Source of the DNA: Flaccisagitta enflata
Lineage: Eukaryota > Chaetognatha > Sagittoidea > Aphragmophora
Reading direction: 5' to 3'
Length of the DNA: 64,000 bases
Assembly (NCBI GenBank): GCA_965153355.1
Contig: OZ231127.1
Coordinates: 91,760,001 to 91,824,000 of the forward strand
Shown here: positions 54,276-64,000 of the stretch, in pieces
How positions within the stretch are numbered: position 1 is the first letter of the stretch
Layout: every line of letters starts with the position of its first letter
The notes under the pieces: generated by a model
Told to the model about the DNA's origin: nothing
What the model saw: the letters and a program-made list of their open reading frames with translations, nothing else
Database searches by the model: none
Made by a program: the position numbers and the translations under genes

Positions 54276-54314
54276 GAAGAAGAAGAGGAAACAAATTGAA
54301 AAAAGAAATAAGAA

Positions 54315-54485
54315 AACAAAGCCAACACCTCTAAGTCGCGTGCGGTTGTCAAGACTAAAAGACAAAATATAAAATGACTTAAAATGACTTAAAATGACTT
54401 AAAACGAGGTAAAATGGAGAAAAAAAGCTAAGCGTGACGGACCAACCAACAGACTGACCGACAGACAGACAGAGTGGGTCATAGA
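54315..54485 (+). mobile_element. Family A element with AATGACTTA array, truncated
   Basis: AACAAAGCCAACACCTCTAAG, TCGCGTGCGGTTGTCAAGAC, an AAAATGACTT array, GACGGACCAACC and GACAGACAGAGTGGGTCATAG. It is cut by the start of the next element before the hairpin. Confidence 0.7.
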
Positions 54486-54623
54486 AGGCCAACACCTATA
54501 AGTCGCGTGCGAGACTTACATGATGACTTAGAATGACTCATAATGACTTAGAATGACTTAGAATACTCGTAAATGACTTAAAATGACTTGAGGAAATAAA
54601 ATTGATAAAAAAAGTAAAAGTGT

Positions 54624-54666
<43 letters not shown>

Positions 54667-54717
54667 GGATGGATGGACAAAGCGGGGTGTAGAGTCGCGT
54701 GCACACGACTAAAAAAG
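54486..54717 (+). mobile_element. Family A element with AATGACTTA array, subfamily 1
   Basis: AAGGCCAACACCTATAAGTCG, GCGAGACTTACATGATGACTT, array to about 54595, AAAGTAAAAGTGTGACAG, (ACAG)n in place of GGAC, AAAGCGGGGTGTAG and hairpin AGTCGCGTGCACACGACT (54693-54710). Inserted head to tail after 54315-54485. Confidence 0.8.
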
Positions 54718-54967
54718 GAACACTAGGTAACTGAAACAGGAAGAGTTAAGAAAACGTTGGAATGTTTCAATCATCAGGTTGATGACCTGACTAATATGTG
54801 ACTTATATGGTTTGACCAAATAATTACTACATCGACTCTAATTGGTCATTTCATGTTATTAATACAATTTAATGAAAAATTTTAACTGTTTACCTGTTGA
54901 CATCATAACTGATTCCAAAATAAAGTAGGAAATTTTACAAAATGTAATACAAGCCTCTCAGTTATGA

Positions 54968-55127
54968 CAAAGTCAGATATGCTGCAGGACTGTCGCGGGT
55001 GGCTGGGCAGGGGCGGTAATGCAAACACTGCTGGCAATTCAAAAATGTGCCCAATGGACGGACAGATGAACCTATGGACTGACTGGCAGGGCACGGTATA
55101 CAGTTGCCTGTCCGCGACCAAAAAGGC
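54968..55127 (+). mobile_element. Family A element, diverged
   Basis: ATATGCTGCAGGACTGTCGCG, GGTGGCTGGGCAGGGGCGG, GGACGGACAGATGAACC, CAGGGCACGGTATACAGTTGC and CTGTCCGCGACCAAAAAGG. Confidence 0.6.
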
Positions 55128-55383
55128 ATACCTGCACTTCAAAACCACAAAAAAAAAATCAATTCTTAGGATTTTTTGACCATTTTGAGTCTTTTGGGCT
55201 AAACTGCCACTGCCCAAATGCCCCTGGGACCCTCTTGATCCTTTCTCCTGCATCCCTGCTACTACTCTACATGGGGGAAGTCATGGAAAATTGAATTTGG
55301 CCCTTTTACCGGCAATTAATCAACTAAAGAAAATGCACCATAAAAAAAAAAAAAAAATGAGCTGGAGAAGGGGGGGGGGGGGT

Positions 55384-55522
55384 GGCACGACCACAGTTCT
55401 TCTTTCTCTATGGCCCTAAAACTTGACAGAATTTCCTTGTACATGTCCCTGAACACCTCACTTATATAAGCAAGACAGATTTCCGAGATCGTGGTTCTTC
55501 GTCCAACCTAATGGTCAGGCCA
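55384..55522 (-). pseudogene. Inverted-repeat arm with 42 open codons
   Basis: Read on the minus strand this arm gives 42 codons without a stop (VGRRTTISEICLAYISEVFR...), whereas the homologous arm at 52955 is broken. I do not recognise the peptide. It could be an exon relic or a fragment of a transposon gene. Confidence 0.35.
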
Positions 55523-55920
55523 ATATATGCTTCATATGCAGCAGCCTCGAAGGAATCAATGACCAAAGCTGCTAACATATGGAAACTTTCCTCCTTCTTT
55601 TAAACATTACCTTTCCTCTCTCTTGCCCGTACCCCTCCCCCCTCTCTTGGCCATGTGGACCAGATCAGCCCCAAATCCTTGTGACCCAAATCCCAGCGTT
55701 ACGTCCTTAATCTTAGCCTCAAAGTCTCAATCACAACCTCAAGGCCGAAAATCTCAGCCTAAGACCTAAGTATCACCCAAGAGTCCCTAACTAGGTTTAC
55801 ATGCTAGAGAGAAACCACACTATGATGATAAACCTGCTTGATTTAATCTATGCGGTTTGTTATCTCGAGCTAGCTCCAGTTGATTTCAATTCCAGGATAA
55901 TCAAAAAGTTTATTGACTTA
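55523..55920. other. Unique sequence, nothing recognised
   Basis: A faint AAGGCCNAAATCTCAGCCT repeat (55730-55770) recalls the family B minisatellite. No gene. Confidence 0.4.
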
Positions 55921-56177
55921 GGGCGTGTTTCTAGTGAGCGCCAAAAACGCGTTTGTTTCCGTGAAACGCGATAACAGTATGAACACATATTCAAGAATTT
56001 CAAAGGTCCCACGAGGGAGTGAGCAAAGTAAGTGAGCGAGCCTGTAAATGGAGCGAGCGAGCGTAGTGAGCATAGCGCTGCAGAGCGGAGTGAGCGTAGT
56101 GAGCGGCGCGAGTGAATGAACGTAGCGAGCGACCGTGTGGCCCTTTCAAAACGCGATCGTCTTTGACAAGAACGCCC
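55921..56177. mobile_element. MITE related to 17682-17925
   Basis: GGGCGTGTTTCTAGTGAGCG, AAAACGCGTTTGTTTCCGTG, CATATTCAAGAATTTCAAAG, CCCACGAGGGAGTGAGC, a GAGCGA/GTAGTGAGC array, AAAACGCGATCGTCTTTGAC and AAGAACGCCCC. End symmetry is weaker than in the 17682 copy and no clean target duplication is visible. Confidence 0.7.
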
Positions 56178-56577
56178 CCTTTCAAATGGAACTTTAACTG
56201 ACTGTATCTATGATTTCACATAATAAATCCATCACAACATTTGAGAAAATTACGCTTTACTGCTGCATATCATGACTATCAGAAGAACAAAATCTCAGTA
56301 GAGAGAAAAGAAAAAGATTCCTTTATGACAAACAGGGTTCAGCTTAAACATGAAAGCAAGTTATGAAAAAAACAAAACAAATTAAACATGTTGACTTCTT
56401 TTTAGACCTCGGACATATTCTGCATGTCAGCGACACTGACGCGCATATTGATTTTTTTGAAAAGCCTCTTAGGAAGGGGAATGACATTTGACTAAAACAA
56501 ATAATGTGGAATTCGCATTAAATGAATCAAAACACCACTTTGTTCATTACAGTGGGAAGTAAATTTTTTGACAGGAT

Positions 56578-56698
<121 letters not shown>

Positions 56699-57207
56699 GA
56701 TCATTACACGGCTTTTTGGTGGATCCATTAGAGCAGGGTCCCACTGTAGCAAAAATGTACAGAGCGTGTTTTTTTTTTTTTTTTTTTTTTTGAGAGGGAA
56801 TTCGAAAAAATCTATTTCATTGATACTGACATGACATAAAGAAAACGACAACAAGTTAAATCGCAAAACTTGATCAATTTAAAACATGAAACAGGAATGA
56901 ATGATTGATTGATTCACAAGTGAAGAAAGCCAACTATTTTGTTATCAGGAAATAGGAAACCATCTTGATGATGGTTTTGTAGATAAAAACAGGGACTGCT
57001 GCTACAAAGATGATCACTGGGAAAATGGGGCGCGGAAGGAGGGACAAGAGATGGTTATAAAAAAAAAATCAAGACTTAAAAAGAATAATTGTTTTAAAAA
57101 AAGGTGAATGTATTCAATTGGTGGGGTTTGCATAAGCTGGAACATTGGTCCAACTCATCTCTTTGTCAAAAAAAAAAGTAAAAGTGCCATATCTCTACCC
57201 TGATTTA

Positions 57208-57386
57208 CAGTTGAACCCCAAAATAACGGATGTCAAGAAACCAGGAAAATTATTTCCACTTGAGACGGATTTCAGTTATTGCCAATACTGAAATGAAAAG
57301 AGATTAATATGAGGAACCAAATTTTTATCACCATTACACAGATGGATTTCCATTATTCTTGGATCCTTCAAAGCGGGGTTTAACTA
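57208..57386. mobile_element. pogo/Tigger-like MITE
   Basis: Left CAGTTGAACCCCAAAATAAC, right AGCGGGGTTTAACTA, flanked by TA (57206-57207 and 57387-57388). Non-coding interior of about 130 bp. Confidence 0.75.
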
Positions 57387-58870
57387 TATCTAGTGGATGA
57401 ATTCCTTATCCTGTATTTCCCTTCATTTTTCATGATAGAATACAATCTGTAATCTTATGTTTTCACTGACCTGAAAATTTCAGGCAATTGTTTGCCTGAC
57501 AGCCTGACAGCCTGAGTAAAAATCAGTCATTCTATGACAGCATTGTAGGTCGTTGGCTCAAAAAACTCGGCGATACGGGGCAGAAAGGTGAAAGCAAAAA
57601 AAAAAAAAAAAAAACTTTTTTTTTAACCAACCCCAAAAAATACTTAATTACGTTTGAAAGGTTCTTGGCATGAACATTGAGATGAAAGAAGACGTGGGGA
57701 CATGATTAAAACTTGCTGTCGTCAAAACATGACAAATCAGCAAAAAAGAAAATAAATGAAAAAATAAATAAACAATTTCAACAATTAGATCATGGCAATA
57801 TTTTGGCATTAAAAAAATTCACAATGAAAACCACCACCACTACTTTCATGTTCCACTTTCATTACTAATATATTAGTATACTGTATACTGCACTGCATTC
57901 TGTATACTGATTCTGCGCACGCCATGGACTTGATGGTAATCTGCTTGTGTAATTCATAGTTGATTTTATCAGATTAAAATCAAATCGACTGGGAGAAAAG
58001 CTAAAGCAACATTTTCATAACGAAATGAAAGAAAGCATTGACATTTTAGAATTTTTCTTTGACCAATGCATCAGAGAAAAACTATCGTAAATTCTTGGAA
58101 ACGACAATAACAAAGAAGTGGTACCCAGTTTCAAGGCTCAAATTTCATCAGTCATTAAAAATTTAGCTTCCCTAGCCTTGAGAAAAGTATAAATATTTGC
58201 GCAAATTAATGCCGAGATATTTTCTACATTCCTGTTCCACAATACAAGCTAGAAGAGAAAAGGATCTGACCTCAGAAATGAGGCTAAATTCAGCTAAAAA
58301 CGTACGACTGAAAAAGCGAGATGGGTAACCTTAAACCTCTTTCAAAAACCTCTTTCAAAACCTAACCTCTTTCAAAAAATCTAACCTCTTTCAAAAAAGA
58401 CCAATGCATCTTAAGCAGATGTCTCTATGGCAAGCGTGTCAATTGTTGCCAACTTTGAGCGAGATTTCTTATTGTTTAAATAGCAAAGGACAGACAAGGA
58501 GACAGACGGACGAACAGATCAATTGTCATGAGATGGATGGACAGATTGACACTGAATACGACTCGCTCTGTCAATGGTATATGGTAAACTGTATCTCATG
58601 GTACTTTCATTATTTCATAGCAGCTTAATTCTTATTTCATTGAATCAATCTTTGAAATACAGAATTATCATGGCGCACATTAACAATATCACATCCTTTA
58701 AAAGGGATGACAAAACCACTTTTTTTCTTTTCTCTTTTATTTTTGGGGGAGGGTGGGATGAAGGGGGGAGTTAAACTTGAGAACATAGGGCAATATTCAC
58801 ATGAAATCCCTTTCAATTATCACAAGTACAAAATCCAAAAAAGAAAAGAGAATGTACAGCAATAAAACTG
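57387..58870. other. Unique sequence, nothing recognised
   Basis: AT-rich. It holds a poly-A/poly-T run at 57596-57624, a CCTCTTTCAAAAA repeat at 58337-58398 and no open frame above 75 codons. No gene supported. Confidence 0.45.
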
Positions 58871-58872
58871 AA

Positions 58873-58875
<3 letters not shown>

Positions 58876-58953
<78 letters not shown>

Positions 58954-59073
58954 CAGAGAGATAGAAAAAATACAAACAGACAGACAAGCACACAAAAATG
59001 CAGACGTATAAAGAACAGGAAGAGACAAAGTTAACAAGTCGCTCAAGCGTCATATGGACAGCGGTTCCCGTTG

Positions 59074-59161
<88 letters not shown>
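58876..59161. repeat. Two (GA)n tracts
   Basis: GA at about 58876-58945 and 59076-59161, separated by unique DNA. Confidence 0.93.
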
Positions 59162-59169
<8 letters not shown>

Positions 59170-59430
59170 GATAAATTATCTGTCACAAAAATTGGAGATG
59201 AGGGATAAGATGGGGTCCTCGAAAAAAAGTCTGACTTAGTTAACGTTGATTTGACTAGTCAATGAATAGTAAATTAATAAATAGACTATGTCTAGTTCAT
59301 AACGGAGAGAGAATTTTTGTTCTAAGATAAGATTTTTAAATTGGGTAAACTGAGAATTGGAGGAGGGAATAAACTAACTGGATCGCTGGCGTGTCATCGT
59401 TGTTTGTTGTTGTTGTTCTTGTTGTTGTTC

Positions 59431-59483
<53 letters not shown>

Positions 59484-59885
59484 GATGTCGTTAGTGGCAA
59501 CTAAATATTGTTGTTTTTCTGTTGGCTTTAATTTAGTAATAAATGAATTCTTAAATAAGTCTCTCTTGATACACCGTAAACCGATTTGACTACACAAATT
59601 GAATGGATAAAAGGAAATGAATCGAACATGGAGAAAACTTTTGGTATATCCAGACTGTTGTTTTCCTCTCAGACTGTTGTTTTCCACTCGGACTGTCGTT
59701 TTTCTTTCTCCACATTTCAAGTAATCTCATAGTCACTTTTCATTTGGGGGTCAGCAAATAAGTTCGTCTGTTTCCTCTTTGTTTGTTGGTTTGTTTGTTT
59801 GTTTGTGTTGTTTGTTTTTTTTTATGCAAATGACCTTGGGAGTTCACATCCACGGCAACCCGCTTCCACATCACTGACCTCGTGG
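59162..59885. repeat. (TTG)n tract in unique DNA downstream of the 59886-61403 gene
   Basis: TTG triplets at about 59401-59483, ACTGTTGTTTTCCTCTCAG-type triplication at 59655-59705 and (GTTT)n at 59778-59820. Candidate 3' region of the minus-strand gene; no clear AATAAA. Confidence 0.6.
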
Positions 59886-60464
59886 TCATACTAAAGACGC
59901 TGGACTTTCTCCCGAGGCGCTGCCGCTGTCTTCGTCTCTGCCGCGCGAGGCTCTGCCGCTGCGACGCGGACTCGCGTCCATTTGTGCGTGTTGTAAAATT
60001 GGTCGATTGTCGCTTCCGCTTCCGCTTCCGCTTCCGCTGCCACGTGATGATGGGACGTTTAGCGTCATGTCAGCGCGATTTACCACCGATGATGAACCGG
60101 AAGTAACACGGTCGACGTCAGCACGCTCACAACCGGAAGCAGCAGCAGCAGCGAGCTTAGACGCTGCTGCTGCCGCCGCTGCAGCGGCCGCGGCAGACGA
60201 AGAAGAGGCGGAGGAGGAGTGAGAGGCTGTAACACCACCTCCACTTTCTATCGAGGATCGTGATGATCGTCGATGATGACGATGATGATGGTGATGATGA
60301 TGATTATGATTGTGGTGATGATGGGAGGAGGAGGAATGAGGCAGGCTTGATGAGGCGGCGGTCATCGGCCAATCTGTGGGAAAATACGATGTAAATAAAT
60401 GAAATGTATTTCATGTCACTGCAATGCGTTTGTTTGTTTGTTTGTCTATTTATTTTTTTATTTA

Positions 60465-60548
<84 letters not shown>

Positions 60549-61403
60549 TGTGTTTTTGTGTGTTTTTGTGTGCTTTTGTGTGTGTTTACGTGCCAGTGTA
60601 AGGGTGAAAGATGAAGAAATAAAAAACCGGGCGCAAGATTACCGGCTGAGTTGAGTATAACGCCGGATGCTCCATGAAAAACTTCATGTGATCGATGATT
60701 CGATTGCGGCAATTGTTGTTGCTGTTGTTGTTGCGGCTGATGTGAAGTGATCGGTTGTAGCAACTGTTGTTGCTGTTGCTGTTGCGTCACTTTCGATGCT
60801 GAGGAATAAGGCGTCATTGGCGAGTCGACAGACGTTGTTGCTGCAGCTGTTGCGGAAGTTGTAGCTGAAGTTGCTGCTGAAGACGCTGCTGAAGAGGCGC
60901 TTGGGGATTGACGACGAAACGAAGCTCGAAAATCGGCCGCTGAGGCAGCTGCCGCAACTTGATGCTGAAGCGAAAGAGACGGTTTTGCATGGAATAAGAA
61001 TATCCCCAAGTAGATAAGCTAAAGCACTAATGATTCAGTTGAGTAACACCCACTAATTCGTGAGTTCCACCCAGGTCTTACCTGTAAGTCAGGTGCACTT
61101 ACATGTAAGTCGTATGCACTCACTTGTAAGTCAGGTGCACTTACTTGTAGGTCAGGTGCACTTACATGTAAGTCGTATGCACTCACTTGTAAGTCAGGTG
61201 CACTTACTTGTAGGTCAGGTGCACTTACATGTAAGTCGAATGCACTCACTTGTAAGTCAGGTGCACTTACATGTAAGTCATATGCACTCACTTGTAAGTC
61301 AGGTGCACTTACTTGTAGGTCAGGTGCGGAGTGGCGATAATTTGAGTGTCGCGATTGTCGATGTGGTTTTCCTCCGTCAGATGGCGAATTCTGAGCTTCC
61401 GAT
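59886..61403 (-). CDS. 3' end of a multi-exon gene, low-complexity protein
   Basis: Three exons on the minus strand fit together in phase. Exon A 61403-61082: acceptor TTCTGTCGTAG, donor ACAG|GTAAGA, ends phase 0. Exon B 60964-60643: acceptor CTCTTTCGCTTCAG, donor GCCG|GTAATC, leaves one base. Exon C 60373-59886: acceptor ATTTTCCCACAG, supplies two bases (codon GAT), ends in TGA. Introns are 117 and 269 bp; the second contains (GT)n. The 322 residues visible comprise SEAQNSPSDGGKPHRQSRHS, a 7-residue repeat SAPDLQV/SAYDLHV, an Ala/Ser/Thr block, two polyQ runs, SHEVFHGASGVILNS, a His-rich run, polySer, polyAla, a (GS)n and a basic/acidic end RRSGRASRGRDEDSGSASGE. Earlier exons are not identified. 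It looks like a disordered regulatory or scaffold tail; I cannot name the gene. Terminal-exon status rests on the in-frame stop. Confidence 0.6.
60374..60642 (-). other. Predicted intron with (GT)n microsatellite
   Basis: GTAATC donor and CCCACAG acceptor on the minus strand; contains about 38 GT repeats (60467-60545 on plus). Splicing here joins a phase-1 end to a matching start. Confidence 0.6.
61082..61330 (-). repeat. 21-bp coding minisatellite with splice donor at each junction
   Basis: Twelve 21-bp units encode SAPDLQV, SAYDLHV or SAFDLHV. Each unit junction reads CAA or CAT followed by GTAAGT or GTGAGT, a consensus 5' splice site, always at phase 0; the last is CAG|GTAAGA, the best match. 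The core ACTTACATGTAAGT is palindromic, so the plus strand also shows GTAAGT repeatedly. Confidence 0.85.
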
Positions 61404-61624
61404 CTACGACAGAATTTAAGTGATAACTATGTCAATACTCGCAACATGATGATCTTCATGCGCAATAGCTGTTTAACTTTTAACTCAGCGTTATCATTCT
61501 ATTTTTCATGTTGCAGTTTTACGATGGCTACTTTAAAGTTACTTGTTATGGCAATACTCATAATACAGTCGATTTGAGTAAGAATATAACAAGTATAATA
61601 GTTCTTTTTAGTTTGAATTGAAAA
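61404..61624. other. Unique sequence, probably intron
   Basis: Upstream of exon A on the minus strand; no further exon recognised. Confidence 0.35.
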
Positions 61625-61777
61625 ACAAGGCCGGATACACGGCTACCGAAGTCGCGTGCGGGTGGGCAGGGGCCATATTTGAGGTCACCAGATCATTTGG
61701 GCAGGAGCAGTGAGGTCAAAGAAATAAAGTCATAAAAAAAAGTAAAGCGGGTTGTAGAGTCGCGTGCACGCTACTAA
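61625..61777 (+). mobile_element. Family A element lacking the GTCC microsatellite
   Basis: ACAAGGCCGGATACACGGCT, ACCGAAGTCGCGTGCGGGTG, GGCCATATTTGAGGTCACC, GGAGCAGTGAGGTCAAAG, AAAAAAAAGTAAAGCGGGTTG and AGTCGCGTGCACGCTACT. It goes straight from AAAGTAAA to GCGGG, so the microsatellite was deleted or never grew. Confidence 0.85.
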
Positions 61778-62587
61778 CAACGTATTCAACGGTAATCAAC
61801 GACTTCTCTGTCATAGAAACCCAGAGGGACGAGATATGTAGCTGTCCCCATTTATCCACTGGTAGTAGAGGGAGGTGTAAAACATGGTTGGACCTTAAAA
61901 AGTTGCTGTAACACCAAAACTCGGCCATCAAAGTGGGTAGTGGCATGTATCTTGACAGACTAGAAACATAGTTGGACCCAAATTTACTGATAGGGGTCGG
62001 CGCATTGCCCTTATTGATCATCTATGCTGCACCAATGATTTCATGTGAAAAAAAAAGCTATTTTCAGCGTATTTCCCATAGCCCAACTGTAATACTTTTC
62101 TCAATAAAGTTGGATTATGTGCAAAGGTTTTTCTAGGACATGATTTGTACAGAACAATGACGTATCCGACCCAGCCTGTTGAAATTACAGCAACTTGCTG
62201 CAATTACATCATGAATTTGCAGCAAATTGCCGCAATCCATCAATTTTAAGCTGAAAATGCCTAGAGTTCATTTTCATCAATGAATGTGCATTCTTGTAAT
62301 AATTTCGGCCCCTTAAAAAGTTTTAGGATATACAGCAACCTGCTCAAAGTGCAGCATCTTCACTGCCTTTCTTTTGACTTGTAAAATATGCAGCAACTTG
62401 TAGCAAATCTCTCCAGAGGCACCTTTCAAGCCAAGCATGTTTTAAAGCATTTCTACCCATTTTGAAGCAAGTCGGTATACTTGGGATATTGGGAGGGATA
62501 AGAGACAAATGGATGTATATATACCTTAGATTGATGCATGTCATCCCCGCGGCGTACAAGTGTCAAGAAATGCGTTTTTTTTAGGAA
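61778..62587. other. Unique sequence, nothing recognised
   Basis: A repeated GCAGCAACTTG/TGCAGCAAATTG motif (62170-62410) is the only structure noted. No gene. Confidence 0.4.
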
Positions 62588-62680
62588 GCAAAACAGACAT
62601 ATGGACTGATTGAGCGATGGATGGACAGACAGACCTACAGAAGAACCATCTTCAAGGGATGCGAGGACACATCTAAGAAG
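62588..62680 (+). mobile_element. Family A fragment, subfamily 2
   Basis: AACAGACATATGGACTGATT, GGACAGACAGACC and GATGCGAGGACACATCT, a decayed form of the AGATGCGTCCTCGCATCT hairpin in reverse. Confidence 0.5.
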
Positions 62681-62744
62681 CAACTTGGACAAAATCTAAA
62701 TTGAGTGTCCATCTCTAGACTTGAAAAAAAGATATCACAAAATG

Positions 62745-62904
62745 CAGTAGAATTCACTCTAACGGATTTCAGGGGACCAATATTTTTATCTGTTATGGGC
62801 GGACTCCTATTATTGCTAACATAAGAAACTTGAAGGGACCATGAATTCTCATCTGCTTTAGATGGAATTCCGTTGGTGGCGGGTCTGTTAGAGATGTTCA
62901 ACTG
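62745..62904. mobile_element. pogo/Tigger-like MITE
   Basis: CAGTAGAATTCACTCTAACGG and GGGTCTGTTAGAGATGTTCAACTG as inverted ends, TA on the right side. Confidence 0.65.
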
Positions 62905-63124
62905 TATTAGACTGGATAGAACATTATCAAAATTCCTAATCATATTACGTAGAAACACAGACAAATTCAAGGAAAAATGAATAAATCAGGGGTGTATATA
63001 GTTGAGCGGCTTTTGATTTTATTCCCCCCCCCTGCCGTTGATTTTCTTCCCTGCGACATGTTGCGTCGCACTAGAAAATCTTTGATTTTCTTCCCCTAGC
63101 AATTATAAAACAGTATATTTTAGG

Positions 63125-63295
63125 TTTAAATAGTGTTAAATTGTGTTGTAGTAATTGTATATTACCTTTTGGTATTACCAAAAGTGTTAGATCTTCAAAA
63201 ATTTTCTTTTTTCTTTTTTTTCAAACTTATGATTTTCTTCCCCATCTCCAAACCTTTTGATTTTCCCCCTCCCCACCGGGGGGGGGGGGATGCTC
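63125..63295. repeat. Dispersed repeat family D, copy 2
   Basis: Same order as 24352-24520, ending CCCACCGGGGGGGGGGGG. A related TTTGATTTTCTTCCCC block lies just before, at 63010-63105. Confidence 0.55.
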
Positions 63296-63649
63296 AACTT
63301 TATAACACCTCTCACATAATCAGGCGAACTGGAAAGATGATCAATATTGATAGAAATATTGCATTCAGTGGGCTGAAATTTGACACAGAGAGAGCAAAAT
63401 ATAGTACTTTCACAAACCGGGGCAAAATTTTGAACCCGGGAAAATGCGAGGCTCTTGGAAAGTGATAGGCCAAAAATGCAGTGAAAGATTTTCACTGATT
63501 TTGACATGATGAGAGATCATAAACCTCCTTTGGATTTAACGTGAAAAATGCAAGATAACATCACATCTCAAGTTCTTGTATCACTGACAGACAAAAATTT
63601 GTCAACAGTACCAAGATACAGTCAATGACAGCCATGAGAAGTCACAAAA

Positions 63650-63897
63650 CCCCTTTCAGACCTTGAATCTGAGATTTCAGGCCTGAGAGGGCGGATTCCA
63701 GGCCTGAGGGGGCGGATTTCAGGGCTGATAGGGCAGATTTCAGGACCAAGAGGGCATATTTCAGGCCTGAGAGAACTGATTCTAGGCCTGAGAGGGCCTG
63801 AGGGGGACTATTGGATTGACATACAAATAGGCGTATGAACTAATAAAAGTCCCGTGTTCTACAGGACTTCATCCCCTTTGAGGCTGCTGCCCAAAAA
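63650..63897 (+). mobile_element. Family B element
   Basis: About 7 units of GAGAGGGCGGATTTCAGGCCT (63668-63800), AAAGTCCCGTGTTCTACAGG, ACTTCATCCCCTTTGAGGC and TGCTGCCCAAAAAG. Confidence 0.7.
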
Positions 63898-63927
63898 GAA
63901 CACAACACAAACTAGAAACTTACACTT

Positions 63928-64000
63928 TTTGGGCAGCGGCCCCAAAGGGCCGATGTCCTGTAGAACACAGGGGGGAATTTCCAGACGTCCGTCCATGCGT
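63928..64000 (-). mobile_element. Family B element, cut by window end
   Basis: CTTTTTGGGCAGCGGCCCCA, AAGGGCCGATGTCCTGTAG and AACACAGGGGGGAATTTCC. Head to head with the preceding copy. Confidence 0.7.

Overview
The window is eukaryotic, most likely from an invertebrate animal or a close relative. The evidence is GT-AG introns with matching phases, a Kozak-type start, a metazoan-style HEPN-NACHT protein, abundant non-autonomous DNA transposons, and very heavy load of (GA/TC)n, (CAA)n and (GTCC)n simple sequence. I cannot name the species. Only two loci look like protein-coding genes; almost all other open frames are simple repeats read through.

1-15720: three tandem copies of a ~5.4-5.6 kb non-coding unit (1-5622, 5623-10992, 10993-15720, the last cut inside a CAA tract). 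Each unit carries CAA and TC tracts, a ~40-fold array of a 19-bp repeat built around an E-box (CANNTG), a 57-bp perfect foldback, and a CCCTCTA tract; copies 1 and 2 also carry a HINE-like element. 15721-28070: mixed unique DNA, a 5-bp-TSD MITE, pogo-like MITEs, a 1-kb CCA tract, a 0.65-kb CAA tract and a 1-kb polypurine tract. 28279-32700: a ~4.4-kb unit with imperfect terminal inverted repeats, no surviving transposase, a diverged 175-bp tandem array inside, and younger elements inserted in it. 33.4-42 kb: repeat-element cluster, (TC)n, G-rich and polypyrimidine blocks.

42047-46234 (minus): the main gene, one uninterrupted 1395-codon frame with HEPN RNase-like domain, coiled coil, NACHT NTPase, long polyglutamine and a C-terminal Kelch propeller. 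This is an NLR-like layout (effector, oligomerisation coil, switch, sensor) with Kelch where LRR or WD40 repeats usually sit. It is the best candidate here for an undescribed system.

47-59.8 kb: more repeat elements, including a 635-bp foldback, a 1-kb nested palindrome and a 7 x 80-bp array inside a HINE-like element. 59886-61403 (minus): the 3' end of a multi-exon gene for a low-complexity Ser/Ala/Gln/His-rich protein. Its first visible exon ends in a 12-fold 21-bp repeat in which almost every junction is a consensus splice donor in the same phase. 61.4-64 kb: further elements.

Two dispersed families run through 17-64 kb. Family A (about 26 copies) has an 18-nt terminal palindrome, a subterminal copy of it and an internal GTCC/GTCY microsatellite, like non-autonomous Helentrons (HINE, DINE-1, mini-me). 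Family B has a CCCCTTCGGGG palindrome and an internal ~20-bp minisatellite. The palindromes of family A change by compensating substitutions between subfamilies.
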